Shown piece after piece: positions 42,066 to 51,642 of a DNA stretch of 55,850 nt. Within the stretch, counting starts at the first letter, position 1, and the number at the start of each line of letters is the position of its first letter. A model generated the notes under the pieces. That model saw only the letters and a list, made by a program, of their open reading frames with translations. It had not been told where the DNA came from and did not search any database. Source of the stretch: DASQFD01 sp035633255 (GTDB taxonomy: Bacteria; Actinomycetota; Actinomycetes; Actinomycetales; Dermatophilaceae); assembly GCA_035633255.1 (NCBI GenBank), contig DASQFD010000096.1, positions 1 to 55,850 of the forward strand. Direction: 5' to 3'. The translations under genes were made by a program, and so were the position numbers.

Positions 42066-44456
42066 ATGTCCTTCCCTGTGCTCGCTCCCGCCGCGACCGG
42101 CTCGGAGCTGGAGCTGACCGGGACCAACCTCGTCCTGGTCGTCGGCGTGGGGGTCATCGCGCTGATCGCCCTGGTGATGGGCATCTTCTTCCGCCGACAG
42201 GTGCTCGCCGCCGACACGGGCACCGAGCAGATGCGCGTCATCGCCGGCGCGGTCCAGGAGGGCGCGCAGGCCTACCTCTCCCGGCAGTTCAAGACCCTCG
42301 GCGGCTTCGTCGTCCTGGTCTTCCTGCTGCTGCTGCTCCTCCCGGCGGACTCCGCCGGCGTGCGCTGGGGGCGCTCCGGCTTCTTCGTCCTCGGCGCCCT
42401 CTTCTCCGCCTCCATCGGCTACTTCGGCATGAACCTCGCGGTCCGCGCCAACGTGCGCGTCGCCGCGGCCGCACGCACCGCCACCGGCCGTGTGGACGGC
42501 GTGCGGATCGCCTTCCGCACCGGTGGCGCGGTCGGCATGATGACGGTCGGCCTGGGGCTGCTGGGCGCGGCCGTCGTCGTCCTGGCCTACCAGGGCAACG
42601 CGCCCAAGGTCCTCGAGGGCTTCGGCTTCGGCGCCGCCCTCCTCGCGATGTTCATGAGGGTCGGCGGCGGCATCTTCACCAAGGCCGCCGACGTGGGCGC
42701 CGACCTGGTCGGCAAGGTCGAGGCCGGCATCCCCGAGGACGACCCCCGCAACGCCGCCACCATCGCCGACAACGTGGGCGACAACGTCGGTGACTGCGCC
42801 GGGATGGCGGCCGACCTCTTCGAGTCGTATGCCGTGACCCTGGTCGCCGCGCTGATCCTCGGCTCCGTCGCCTTTGGCACCTACGGCCTGGTCTTCCCGC
42901 TCCTCGTGCCGGCCATCGGCGCGGTCACCGCGCTCCTCGGCGTCTTCATCACCAAGGCGCGCGCCGGCGAGAGCGCCCTCGCGGCCATCAACCGCGGCTT
43001 CTACATCGCCGCGGTGGTCTCGGCGGTCCTCTCCGCCATCGCGGCCTTCGCCTACCTGCCGGGTTCCAACCGCGAGCTCTTCTCCGGCCTGGCCATCGCG
43101 GAGGGCAGCCCGAGGGCCGCCGTCGCCGGCCTGACCGGCATCTCGGGCGACCCGAGGCTCACCGCGATCCTCGCCGTCATCCTCGGGATCGTGCTCGCCG
43201 GCATCATCCTCTGGCTGACCGGCCACTTCACCGGCACGGACAAGCGGCCCACGCGCGACGTCGCGCGCACCTCCCTGACCGGCCCCGCCACCGTCGTGCT
43301 CTCGGGCATCGGCGTGGGGCTCGAGTCGGCCGTCTACACCGCGGCCATCATCGGTGGCGCGGTCTACGTGGCCTACCTCCTGGGCGGCGGCGCGATCGGG
43401 CTCTCGCTCTTCCTCGTCGCGCTCGCCGGGTGCGGCCTGCTCACCACCGTCGGTGTCATCGTCGCCATGGACACCTTCGGTCCGGTGTCCGACAACGCAC
43501 AGGGCATCGCGGAGATGTCCGGGGACGTCGACGAGGAGGGCGCCAAGGTCCTCACCGAGCTCGACGCAGTCGGCAACACCACCAAGGCCATCACCAAGGG
43601 CATCGCCATCGCCACGGCGGTCCTCGCCGCCACGGCCCTCTTCGGCTCCTACACCGACGCCTGGCAGTCGGCGGTCAACCAGATCGCGCTGAACGAGCGG
43701 CCCAGCCCCCAGCTGGTCCAGCGCTTCTCCACCGAGGTCGTGTCCCCCAACACCCTCGTCGGGGTGATCCTCGGCGCGGCCGTGGTCTTCCTCTTCTCCG
43801 GCCTCGCGATCAACGCGGTCACCCGCGCCGCGGGCGCCATCGTCTTCGAGGTGCGCCGGCAGTTCCGCGAGATCCCCGGGATCATGGAGGGCACCACCAA
43901 GCCCGAGTACGCCAAGGTCGTCGACATCTGCACCAAGGACTCGCTCCGCGAGCTCGCGACCCCCGGCCTGCTGGCCGCCCTGACACCCGTCGCGGTCGGC
44001 TTCGGCCTCGGCATCGGCGCCCTGGCGGGCTTCCTCGCCGGCGCCATCGGGTCCGGTGCGCTCATGGCGGTGTTCCTGGCCAACTCCGGTGGCTCCTGGG
44101 ACAACGCGAAGAAGATCGTCGAGGACGGCGCGCACGGCGGCAAGGGCAGCGACGCCCACTCCGCGACCATCATCGGTGACACCGTCGGCGACCCGTTCAA
44201 GGACACCGCCGGCCCCGCCATCAACCCGCTGCTCAAGGTGATGAACCTGGTGTCGGTGCTCATCGCGCCGGCGATCGTGACCTTGAGCCTGGGCCCGGAC
44301 GCGAGCGCCCCGCTCCGCTACGGCATCGCCGCCCTCGCCGCGGTCATCGTCGTCACCTCGGTCGCGATCTCCAAGCGGCGCGACCTGGCCATCGGCGGCT
44401 CCGACGAGCCGGAGCACCCGGTCTCACAGCCCAGGGTCGGACAGCCCGTCGGCTGA
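42066..44456 (+). CDS. hppA: proton-pumping membrane pyrophosphatase
   Basis: The 796-aa protein has about 16 membrane helices and couples pyrophosphate hydrolysis to proton export. Motifs include DVGADLVGKVE and DDPRNAATIADNVGDNVGD for substrate binding and a later GDTVGDPFKDTAGPAINPLLK. The segment GNTTKAITKG has Lys where potassium-dependent enzymes have Ala, so it should be of the potassium-independent type. GAGGAGG precedes ATG 42066. In position and orientation it matches SCO3547. Confidence 0.96.
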   Translation: MSFPVLAPAATGSELELTGTNLVLVVGVGVIALIALVMGIFFRRQVLAADTGTEQMRVIAGAVQEGAQAYLSRQFKTLGGFVVLVFLLLLLLPADSAGVRWGRSGFFVLGALFSASIGYFGMNLAVRANVRVAAAARTATGRVDGVRIAFRTGGAVGMMTVGLGLLGAAVVVLAYQGNAPKVLEGFGFGAALLAMFMRVGGGIFTKAADVGADLVGKVEAGIPEDDPRNAATIADNVGDNVGDCAGMAADLFESYAVTLVAALILGSVAFGTYGLVFPLLVPAIGAVTALLGVFITKARAGESALAAINRGFYIAAVVSAVLSAIAAFAYLPGSNRELFSGLAIAEGSPRAAVAGLTGISGDPRLTAILAVILGIVLAGIILWLTGHFTGTDKRPTRDVARTSLTGPATVVLSGIGVGLESAVYTAAIIGGAVYVAYLLGGGAIGLSLFLVALAGCGLLTTVGVIVAMDTFGPVSDNAQGIAEMSGDVDEEGAKVLTELDAVGNTTKAITKGIAIATAVLAATALFGSYTDAWQSAVNQIALNERPSPQLVQRFSTEVVSPNTLVGVILGAAVVFLFSGLAINAVTRAAGAIVFEVRRQFREIPGIMEGTTKPEYAKVVDICTKDSLRELATPGLLAALTPVAVGFGLGIGALAGFLAGAIGSGALMAVFLANSGGSWDNAKKIVEDGAHGGKGSDAHSATIIGDTVGDPFKDTAGPAINPLLKVMNLVSVLIAPAIVTLSLGPDASAPLRYGIAALAAVIVVTSVAISKRRDLAIGGSDEPEHPVSQPRVGQPVG

Positions 44457-44548
44457 CCGGGACTGCGCCCGCCGGGCTCGGCGGCCCGGTGCGCCGAGCC
44501 CGGCGGGCGACGCACGGCGGGCGACGCACGGCGGGTGAGCGGACGGCA

Positions 44549-44554
44549 TACCCT
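44549..44554 (+). promoter_or_regulatory. -10 box of the methyltransferase operon
   Basis: TACCCT is followed by exactly 7 nt and ATG 44562. It is part of GACGGCATACCCT, so one copy of the dispersed CGGCATAC octamer overlaps the promoter. Confidence 0.5.
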
Positions 44555-44561
44555 GCTCGTG

Positions 44562-46064
44562 ATGAGCACCGCACCGCCGCGCGTCGACGCGGACCTCCTC
44601 CCTCGGCTGCGCGCCGACCTCCAGACCGCCCGCTTCACCGTCGCCGGTGTCACGGCGCTGCTCGGCCACCTGGCGTGCGCCGCGCTCGACCGCGACCAGG
44701 TGCTGCCCGCCCAGCGGGTCACCGCCGCGAGCACGGAGCCCGGTGCGGCCCTGGTGCGCCTCTTCACCCTCGGTGACCCCGTCGACGTCGCCGACGTCGC
44801 CGCGGCGCTGCCGACACTGGGCGTGGCGGGGGCGACGGCGCTCGGCCTGGTCGCGGAGGAGGGTGACGCCGTGGTGGCCAGGTGCGACCTGCGTCCCTAC
44901 GCGGCGGAGGACCGGTCGTGGTGGATCGCCTCCGACCTGGCCGAGCTGGCCACCCACCGGCCCCTCCGGCCCGACCACGTGCTCGGCATCGGCGGGGCCT
45001 CGGCGACCCTCGCGTCGTGGACCCCGCGGCCGCGGGTCGCGACGGCGCTCGACGTCGGCACCGGGTCCGGTGTGCAGGCACTGCACCTGGTCGGCCACGC
45101 CGACCGGGTGACGGTCACCGACACCTCCGAGCGCGCGCTCGGCTACGCGCGGTTCAACGCCGCCCTCAACGAGGTGGAGTGGGAGGTGCTCGCCGGGTCG
45201 ATGCTCGAGCCGTTGGCCGGGCGCCGCTTCGACCTCGTCGTGAGCAACCCGCCGTTCGTCATTACCCCCCGCACCGGGGCGGTGCCGCGCTTCGTGTACC
45301 GCGACGCCGGCGGCTCCGGCGACGCCGTGGTCGCCGACCTCGTGCGCCGGGTGGGGGACCACCTCGCCCCCGGGGGAGTGGCCCAGCTGCTCGGCAACTG
45401 GGAGGTGCCCCGCGGCAGCACCTGGACCGAGCGGGTGGGCTCCTGGCTGGACGGCACCGGGCTGGACGCGTGGGTGGTCCAACGGGCGGTGCAGGACCCC
45501 GCGGAGTATGCCGAGACGTGGGCTCGTGACGGCGGCCACCACGCCGGGACGGCCGACTTCGACGCCATGTATGCCGCGTGGCTGGACGACTTCGCGGCGC
45601 GAGACGTCGAGGCCATCGGCTTCGGCGTCATCTCCTTGCACCGGCCCCGGGGGGACCGGCTCCCGTTCCGGGACCTGGAGGAGGTCACCTGGCCGGTCGC
45701 CGCACCGATGGGCCCCTCGGTGCTCGCCGGGCTCGAGGCGCGGACGTGGCTCGCCGAGCACGACGACGACGCGGTGCTCGACACCGCGTGGCACACCGCG
45801 CCGGACGTCCACCAGGAGCGGCACCTGCTGCCCGGCGCCACCGACCCGTCCGTGATCGTCCTGCGGCAGGGCGGCGGGCTGCGCCGGCACCTCCCCCTGA
45901 CGACGGTCACCGCTGCCTATGCCTCGGTCTGCGACGGGGACCTGACCGCCCGCGCCGCCGCGGCGGCCATCGCGGGGCTGCTCGACGTGGACGGCGGCGC
46001 CGTCTCGGCGGAGGTGCTCGCCTTCGTCCGGGACGTGGCGCGGGACGGGTTCGTGCTCCGGTGA
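44562..46064 (+). CDS. class I SAM-dependent methyltransferase
   Basis: The 500-aa protein has an N-terminal helical domain (about 1-140), then a Rossmann methyltransferase core with ALDVGTGSGVQALHL and the NPPF motif (VVSNPPFVITP) seen in enzymes that methylate amino groups of glutamine or bases, and a C-terminal domain of about 200 residues. The two-domain frame matches an actinobacterial family near topA of unknown substrate. It starts an operon with two ABC genes and the hydrolase, joined by short overlaps. Confidence 0.82.
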   Translation: MSTAPPRVDADLLPRLRADLQTARFTVAGVTALLGHLACAALDRDQVLPAQRVTAASTEPGAALVRLFTLGDPVDVADVAAALPTLGVAGATALGLVAEEGDAVVARCDLRPYAAEDRSWWIASDLAELATHRPLRPDHVLGIGGASATLASWTPRPRVATALDVGTGSGVQALHLVGHADRVTVTDTSERALGYARFNAALNEVEWEVLAGSMLEPLAGRRFDLVVSNPPFVITPRTGAVPRFVYRDAGGSGDAVVADLVRRVGDHLAPGGVAQLLGNWEVPRGSTWTERVGSWLDGTGLDAWVVQRAVQDPAEYAETWARDGGHHAGTADFDAMYAAWLDDFAARDVEAIGFGVISLHRPRGDRLPFRDLEEVTWPVAAPMGPSVLAGLEARTWLAEHDDDAVLDTAWHTAPDVHQERHLLPGATDPSVIVLRQGGGLRRHLPLTTVTAAYASVCDGDLTARAAAAAIAGLLDVDGGAVSAEVLAFVRDVARDGFVLR

Positions 46065-47845
46065 CGACGGCGGCCGCGCGCGCCGACCGGAGCACCCCGG
46101 CCGAGACCGGGGTCCTGGTGCACCTGCTGCGCACCTCGCTGCGCCCCTACGCGGCCGCCGTGGGCCTGCTGCTCGTGCTGCAGGCCCTGGGGACGCTGGC
46201 CTCCCTGTACCTCCCCAGCCTGAACGGTCGGATCATCGACGAGGGGGTGGCCCGGGGGGACACGGCCTTCGTGATGCGGGCGGGCGCGTGGATGCTCGGG
46301 GTGTCGCTCCTGCAGGTGGTGACCACGATCGGCGCGACCTACCTCGGCGCGCGGACCTCGGCCGGGGTGGGGCGGGACGTGCGGGACTCGGTGTTCCGCT
46401 CGGTGGCCGGCTTCTCCGAGCGTGAGCTCGGCCGGTTCGGCGCCCCGACGCTGATCTCCCGCAGCACCAACGACATCACGCAGGTGCAGACCCTGACCAA
46501 CATGCTCCTCGCCGTGATGGTCGCGGCCCCGATGACCATGGTGGGCGGGGTGGTCATGGCGCTGCGCGAGGACGTCGGGCTGTCCTGGCTGGTGGCCGTC
46601 GCGGTGCCGGTCCTGGCCGTGTCGGTGGGGCTGATCATCTCCCGGATGGTGCCGTGGTTCCGCCGGATGCAGACCTCCGTGGACGCGGTGAACCGCATCC
46701 TGCGCGAGCAGATCACCGGGGTGCGGGTCGTGCGGGCCTTCGTGCGGGAGGGTTTCGAGCGGGAGCGCTTCGCGCAGGCGAACCGGACCTACACCGGCTC
46801 GGCGGTCGCGGTCGGGCGCCTGATGGCCATGGCGTTCCCGGTGGTCATGCTGATCCTCAACGCCTCGACGGTGGGGGTGATGTGGTTCGGCGCCCGCCGG
46901 GTCGACTCCGGCGAGATGCAGATCGGGGCGCTCACGGCCTTCATGGCGTACCTGGTGCAGATCCTCATGTCGGTGATGATGGCGACCTTCATGTCGATGA
47001 TGGTGCCGCGCGCCAGCGTCTCCGCCGGGCGGATCTGCGAGGTCCTCGAGACCGAGTCCAGCGTCGTGGACCCCTCCTCGCCCCGGGCGCTGCCGCAGGG
47101 GCGGGCCGGGCTGGTGCTGCGCGACGTCGAGTTCACCTATCCCGGGGCGGAGGCGCCGGTGCTGCACCGCGTCGACCTCCAGGTGGCCCCCGGCGAGACC
47201 GTCGCGGTGGTGGGCTCGACCGGGTCCGGCAAGACGACCCTGCTGGGCCTGGTGCCCCGGCTCTACGACGTCACGGGCGGTGCCGTGCTCCTGGGCGGGG
47301 TCGACGTGCGGGAGGCGGCGCTCGCCGACGTGTGGGCGCGCATCGGCCTGGTGCCGCAGCAGCCGTACCTCTTCTCCGGCACCGTCGCCAGCAACCTGCG
47401 GTTCGGCGACCCGGACGCCGACGACGACGCCGTCTGGGAGGCGCTGCGGATCGCCCAGGCGGAGGACTTCGTGCGCGCCATGCCCGGTGGGCTCGAGGCG
47501 CCGCTCGCGCAGGGCGGCACGAACGTCTCCGGGGGCCAGCGGCAGCGGCTCGCCATCGCACGGGCGCTGGTCCGGCGGCCCGACGTCTACCTCTTCGACG
47601 ACTCCTTCTCCGCGCTGGACGTCGCGACCGACGCCCGGCTCCGGGCGGCCCTGCGGCCGGTGACCCGCGACGCCGCCGTCCTCGTCGTGGCCCAGCGGGT
47701 GTCCACGATCGTCGACGCCGACCGGATCGTCGTCCTGGACGGGGGCACCGTCGTCGGCACGGGCACCCACGAGGAGCTGCTGGCCTCGTGCCCGACCTAC
47801 GTGGAGATCGTGGAGAGCCAGGCGTCGTCGGAGGTCGCGGCATGA
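46061..47845 (+). CDS. ABC exporter half-transporter with degenerate ATP site
   Basis: The 594-aa protein has six membrane helices (about 25-320) and a nucleotide-binding domain with Walker A VGSTGSGKTT and signature VSGGQRQRLAIARAL. Its Walker B reads VYLFDDSFSALD: Asp instead of the catalytic Glu. With the next gene it forms a heterodimeric exporter of the TM287/288, BmrCD or EfrCD kind, where only one of two ATP sites is active. GTG 46061 overlaps the methyltransferase stop. The substrate could be a drug or lipid; unknown. Confidence 0.9.
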   Translation: MTTAAARADRSTPAETGVLVHLLRTSLRPYAAAVGLLLVLQALGTLASLYLPSLNGRIIDEGVARGDTAFVMRAGAWMLGVSLLQVVTTIGATYLGARTSAGVGRDVRDSVFRSVAGFSERELGRFGAPTLISRSTNDITQVQTLTNMLLAVMVAAPMTMVGGVVMALREDVGLSWLVAVAVPVLAVSVGLIISRMVPWFRRMQTSVDAVNRILREQITGVRVVRAFVREGFERERFAQANRTYTGSAVAVGRLMAMAFPVVMLILNASTVGVMWFGARRVDSGEMQIGALTAFMAYLVQILMSVMMATFMSMMVPRASVSAGRICEVLETESSVVDPSSPRALPQGRAGLVLRDVEFTYPGAEAPVLHRVDLQVAPGETVAVVGSTGSGKTTLLGLVPRLYDVTGGAVLLGGVDVREAALADVWARIGLVPQQPYLFSGTVASNLRFGDPDADDDAVWEALRIAQAEDFVRAMPGGLEAPLAQGGTNVSGGQRQRLAIARALVRRPDVYLFDDSFSALDVATDARLRAALRPVTRDAAVLVVAQRVSTIVDADRIVVLDGGTVVGTGTHEELLASCPTYVEIVESQASSEVAA

Positions 47846-49860
47846 GCGAGCTGCGCTCCGAGGAGGAGAAGGCCGCCGAGTCGCGCCGGGGTCCCGCGTC
47901 CGTGCACCGGGGGGGCCCGCCGCACGCCCGGGTGGGCGTGCCGGTGGAGAAGTCGCAGGACTTCCTCCCCTCGGCCCGGCGGCTCGTGGGGCTGCTGCGG
48001 CCGGAGCGCGCCATGGTCCTGACGGCCGTGGCGTTCGGGGTCGTCGGCGTCGTGCTGTCCGCGCTGGGCCCCAAGGTGCTCGGCCGGGCCACCGACCTCA
48101 TCTTCGCCGGCTTCCTCGGGCGGCAGGTGCCGGCCGGGGTCACCCAGGCCCAGGCCGCCGAGGGGCTGGGCGAGCGCGGTGAGGACCGGCTCGCCGACCT
48201 GCTCGCCTCGGTGCCCTACCTGCGTCCGGGGCAGGGTGTCGACTTCTCCGCCCTCGGCCGCGTGCTCCTCCTCGCGCTCGGGCTCTACGTCGGCGCGGCC
48301 CTGCTCATGTACGCCCAGGGCTGGCTGCTCACCGGCGCGCTGAACCGCACCGTCTACCGGCTCCGGGCCGCCGTCGAGGACAAGCTCACCCGCCTGCCGC
48401 TGCCCTACTTCGACACCCAGCCACGCGGCGAGCTGCTCAGCCGGGTCACCAACGACATCGACAACGTCGCCCAGAGCCTGCAGCAGACGCTCAGCCAGCT
48501 GCTCACCTCACTGCTCACCGTCGTGGCGACCCTGGCGATGATGGTGTGGATCTCCCCGTTGCTGGCCCTGATCGCCGTGGTGTCGATCCCGGCGTCCGTC
48601 GTCGTGACCGCCGTGATCGGCAAGCGCGCCCAGAAGCACTTCGTCGAGCAGTGGACGCGCACCGGCCAGGTCAACTCGATCGTCGAGGAGTCCTTCACCG
48701 GGCACGGCCTGGTCAAGGTCTTCGGCCGCCAGGAGGAGAACCGCGCCCTCTTCACCCGCCGCAACGACGAGCTGCGCGACGCGAGCTTCGGCGCCCAGTT
48801 CGTCAGCGGCATCATCATGCCGACGATGATGTTCATCGGGAACCTCAACTACGTCGCCATCGCGGTCGTCGGCGGACTGCGGGTGGCCTCCGGGACGATG
48901 AGCCTCGGCGACGTGCAGGCGTTCATCCAGTACTCCCGCCAGTTCACCCAGCCGCTCACGCAGGTGGCCTCGATGGCCAACCTCATGCAGAGCGGGGTGG
49001 CCTCCGCCGAGCGCGTCTTCGAGCTGCTCGACGCGGCGGAGCAGGAGCCCGACACCCCCGACCCGGTCCACCTCGACGACCCGCACGGACGGATGGCGTT
49101 CGAGGACGTCTCCTTCTCCTACGACCCCCAGCGACCCCTGATCGAGCACCTCGACCTCATCGTGGACCCCGGCCAGACCGTCGCCATCGTGGGACCGACC
49201 GGGGCGGGGAAGACCACCCTCGTCAACCTCGTCATGCGGTTCTACGAGCTCGACGGCGGCCGGATCACCCTCGACGGCGTCGACATCCGCGACCTCACCC
49301 GCGACGGGCTGCGCTCGCGGATCGGCATGGTGCTGCAGGACGCCTGGCTCTTCGCCGGCACCATCCGCGAGAACATCGCCTACGGCAGTCCCGACGCGAG
49401 CGACGAGCAGGTCCTGGCGGCGGCCCGCGCCACCTACGTCGACCGCTTCGTCCACGCCATGCCGCACGGCTACGACACCCGCCTCGACGCCGAGGCCGGC
49501 AACCTCAGCGCCGGGGAGAAGCAGCTGGTCACCATCGCGCGCGCCTTCCTCTCCGACCCGGCCCTGCTCATCCTCGACGAGGCGACGAGCTCGGTGGACA
49601 CCCGCACCGAGGTGCTCGTCCAGCACGCCATGGCGGCGTTGCGGGTCGACCGCACCAGCTTCGTCATCGCCCACCGGCTCTCCACGATCCGCGACGCCGA
49701 CCTCATCCTCGTCATGGAGGAGGGTCGGATCGTCGAGCAGGGCTCGCACGCGGAGCTGCTCGAGCGCGGAGGCGCCTTCGCCAGGCTGTACGCCGCCCAG
49801 TTCCGCGGCGCGGCCACCGACGAGGAGGACGTGCTCGCGGTACCGTCCCGCCATGGGTGA
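47842..49860 (+). CDS. ABC exporter half-transporter with canonical catalytic Glu
   Basis: The 672-aa partner has a 55-residue polar N-terminus, six helices with a larger first extracellular loop (about 85-125), and a nucleotide-binding domain with Walker A VGPTGAGKTT, Walker B LLILDEATSSVD, and a degenerate signature LSAGEKQ in place of LSGGQ. That complements its partner: the composite site with VSGGQ and this Glu is the working one. ATG 47842 overlaps the previous stop, and its end overlaps the hydrolase start by 8 bp. Confidence 0.92.
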   Translation: MSELRSEEEKAAESRRGPASVHRGGPPHARVGVPVEKSQDFLPSARRLVGLLRPERAMVLTAVAFGVVGVVLSALGPKVLGRATDLIFAGFLGRQVPAGVTQAQAAEGLGERGEDRLADLLASVPYLRPGQGVDFSALGRVLLLALGLYVGAALLMYAQGWLLTGALNRTVYRLRAAVEDKLTRLPLPYFDTQPRGELLSRVTNDIDNVAQSLQQTLSQLLTSLLTVVATLAMMVWISPLLALIAVVSIPASVVVTAVIGKRAQKHFVEQWTRTGQVNSIVEESFTGHGLVKVFGRQEENRALFTRRNDELRDASFGAQFVSGIIMPTMMFIGNLNYVAIAVVGGLRVASGTMSLGDVQAFIQYSRQFTQPLTQVASMANLMQSGVASAERVFELLDAAEQEPDTPDPVHLDDPHGRMAFEDVSFSYDPQRPLIEHLDLIVDPGQTVAIVGPTGAGKTTLVNLVMRFYELDGGRITLDGVDIRDLTRDGLRSRIGMVLQDAWLFAGTIRENIAYGSPDASDEQVLAAARATYVDRFVHAMPHGYDTRLDAEAGNLSAGEKQLVTIARAFLSDPALLILDEATSSVDTRTEVLVQHAMAALRVDRTSFVIAHRLSTIRDADLILVMEEGRIVEQGSHAELLERGGAFARLYAAQFRGAATDEEDVLAVPSRHG

Positions 49861-50638
49861 GTGCGTCCCGTTGGACGTGCCGGCGCTCTCCGGCGGCCGG
49901 CCGCCGGGACGGGAGCACGCGGCATACCTCGCCGTCCCGGACGCGCCCGGACCGAGGCCGGGCGTGGTGGTCCTCCACGAGGCCTTCGGCCTCGACGACG
50001 TGGCGCGCCGGCACACCGACCGGCTGGCCCGCATGGGCTACCTCGCCCTCGCGCCCGACCTGTTCACGCGCGGCTCACGTGCGTCGTGCCTGGTGTCGAC
50101 GTTCCGCGCGCTGCGCAGCGGGCGCGGCGAGGCGTTCACGGACATCGCGGCGGCGCGGGCGGCGCTGGTCGCCGACGAGCGGTGCACCGGCTCGGTGGGG
50201 GTGATCGGCTTCTGCATGGGCGGCGGCTTCGCGCTGCTGCTGGCCAACCGCGGGTATGCCGTGGTGTCGGTCAACTACGGCCAGCCGCCGGCCGACCTCG
50301 AGGCGGCCCTTGAGGGGGCCTGTCCCGTCGTCGCGAGCTACGGGGGCCGGGACCGCGGGCTGCGCGGGGCAGCGGCCCGGCTGGAGGAGGCGCTGACCGC
50401 GAAGGGCGTGCCGCACGACGTCGTGGAGTACCCGACGGCCGGCCACTCCTTCCTCAACGACCGGGACAACGCGCCGTGGTACCTGGGCCCGGTGTCCCGG
50501 TTCGTGCTCCACGCCGGGCCGGAGCCGGCCGCGGCAGCGCACGCGTGGGGCCGGATCGAGGCGTTCCTCGGCGCGCACCTGGATGCCGGAGCGGCGGAGG
50601 CGGAGACGCCCGGGGCGGGCGACGTCACGCCCAGCTGA
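49853..50638 (+). CDS. dienelactone hydrolase family protein
   Basis: The 261-aa alpha/beta hydrolase has the triad expected for dienelactone hydrolase: nucleophile C121 in GFCMGGGF, D167 in SYGGRDRG and H198 in TAGHSFLN, with E43 in VLHEAFG. It hydrolyses an ester or lactone; the natural substrate is not evident, and no ring-cleavage pathway genes adjoin except a dioxygenase 1 kb away. It is coupled to the ABC genes. Its last 14 bp overlap the 3' end of the opposing gene. Confidence 0.87.
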   Translation: MGECVPLDVPALSGGRPPGREHAAYLAVPDAPGPRPGVVVLHEAFGLDDVARRHTDRLARMGYLALAPDLFTRGSRASCLVSTFRALRSGRGEAFTDIAAARAALVADERCTGSVGVIGFCMGGGFALLLANRGYAVVSVNYGQPPADLEAALEGACPVVASYGGRDRGLRGAAARLEEALTAKGVPHDVVEYPTAGHSFLNDRDNAPWYLGPVSRFVLHAGPEPAAAAHAWGRIEAFLGAHLDAGAAEAETPGAGDVTPS

Positions 50639-51449
50639 TCGGGGTCTGGTCGCGCCAGCGGGCCAGCAGCCCCTCGGGGGCGTCGACCTCGCCGCCGCGG
50701 TTCCAGAGGGCGAGGTAGAGGTCGACGGCCGAGCCGGTCACCTCGGCGTCGGGGGCACCGGGGCCGCCCGCGGCACCGGGCGCGTCGAGGGCCGTCCGGT
50801 CCCCGGGGCGGAGGCGCCGGGTGACCGTGCGCTGCGGGCCCACCTCGAGCAGCCACGCGAGGTCGGCGTCGGTGGGCCGCACGAGGACCCGGGCCGCCGG
50901 GTCGCTGCGCGGCCCGGACCGGCCACGCTGCCAGAAGCCGACCAGCAGCTCGTCGATCCCGTCGACGGCGAGGTCCGGCCCGAACCACGCGTCGGCGGCT
51001 GTCGGCAGGCGGCGGTGGCGTGCCGCGACTGCGTCGAGCGCGTGGACGACCGCCTCGTGGCACTGCCGGCGCGCCCAGAACTGTCGCGGCGGCGGCGCCT
51101 GCTTGAGGAAGACCAGCGCGTCGACGTCGTCGCCGGCCGAGTGCAGGGTGGCCCCCAGCCGCTCGGCGCGCTCGGCGAGCCAGCGCAGCGGGTCGGCCGA
51201 CGCGCGGCCCTCCTGCGCGACCAGCTCCACGTCCCCCATCGCCTCGTGGTCGCCCCGGAGCGCCGCCTCGGCCCAGGCCTGCGCCATGCCGACGTGGGCG
51301 ACGAGGTCCAGCAGCGTCCACCCCGGGCAGGTCGGCACGGGGGCGCCGAGCCACGACCTCGACGCGGCGACGGTGAGCGTGCCGACCGCGGTGCGCAACC
51401 CGTCGAGGTGGGCTTGGAGCGGAAGGAGGGCACGGTCGTCGTCGGCCAT
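50625..51449 (-). CDS. mycothiol-dependent maleylpyruvate isomerase-family protein
   Basis: The 274-aa protein has an N-terminal DinB-like four-helix domain with TCPGWTLLDLVAHVGMAQAW and a later RRQCHEAVVHALD carrying the metal-binding His residues, then a C-terminal alpha/beta domain. This is the TIGR03083 pattern of actinobacterial mycothiol-linked enzymes. The exact reaction is unknown. ATG 51449 was chosen over an upstream extension. The gene is monocistronic and convergent on the hydrolase. Confidence 0.83.
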   Translation of the reverse strand: MADDDRALLPLQAHLDGLRTAVGTLTVAASRSWLGAPVPTCPGWTLLDLVAHVGMAQAWAEAALRGDHEAMGDVELVAQEGRASADPLRWLAERAERLGATLHSAGDDVDALVFLKQAPPPRQFWARRQCHEAVVHALDAVAARHRRLPTAADAWFGPDLAVDGIDELLVGFWQRGRSGPRSDPAARVLVRPTDADLAWLLEVGPQRTVTRRLRPGDRTALDAPGAAGGPGAPDAEVTGSAVDLYLALWNRGGEVDAPEGLLARWRDQTPISWA

Positions 51450-51642
51450 GGCCCCGACTCTGCCACCCGGGCGCAGCGGCTTCACCTCACCCCGGAAGAT
51501 GGCACCTCACCGGAGAAGGAAACCCCGGCGAAGACGCTCAACCCACGTCACCCGACAATGCTGGTACGGATGAGACTGATGTGGCGCGTGGGGCGGGCGG
51601 CTGGGGCAAGCGGGTGCGCCGGGGGCAGGGCGGGCGGCCAGG

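Noticed and set aside
39192..44417. Very long minus-strand open frame of about 1740 codons across the helicase, bldG and hppA
   Set aside because: It is antisense to recognisable genes such as hppA and reads as Asp/Gly/Arg/Val-rich low complexity; long antisense frames are common at this GC content.
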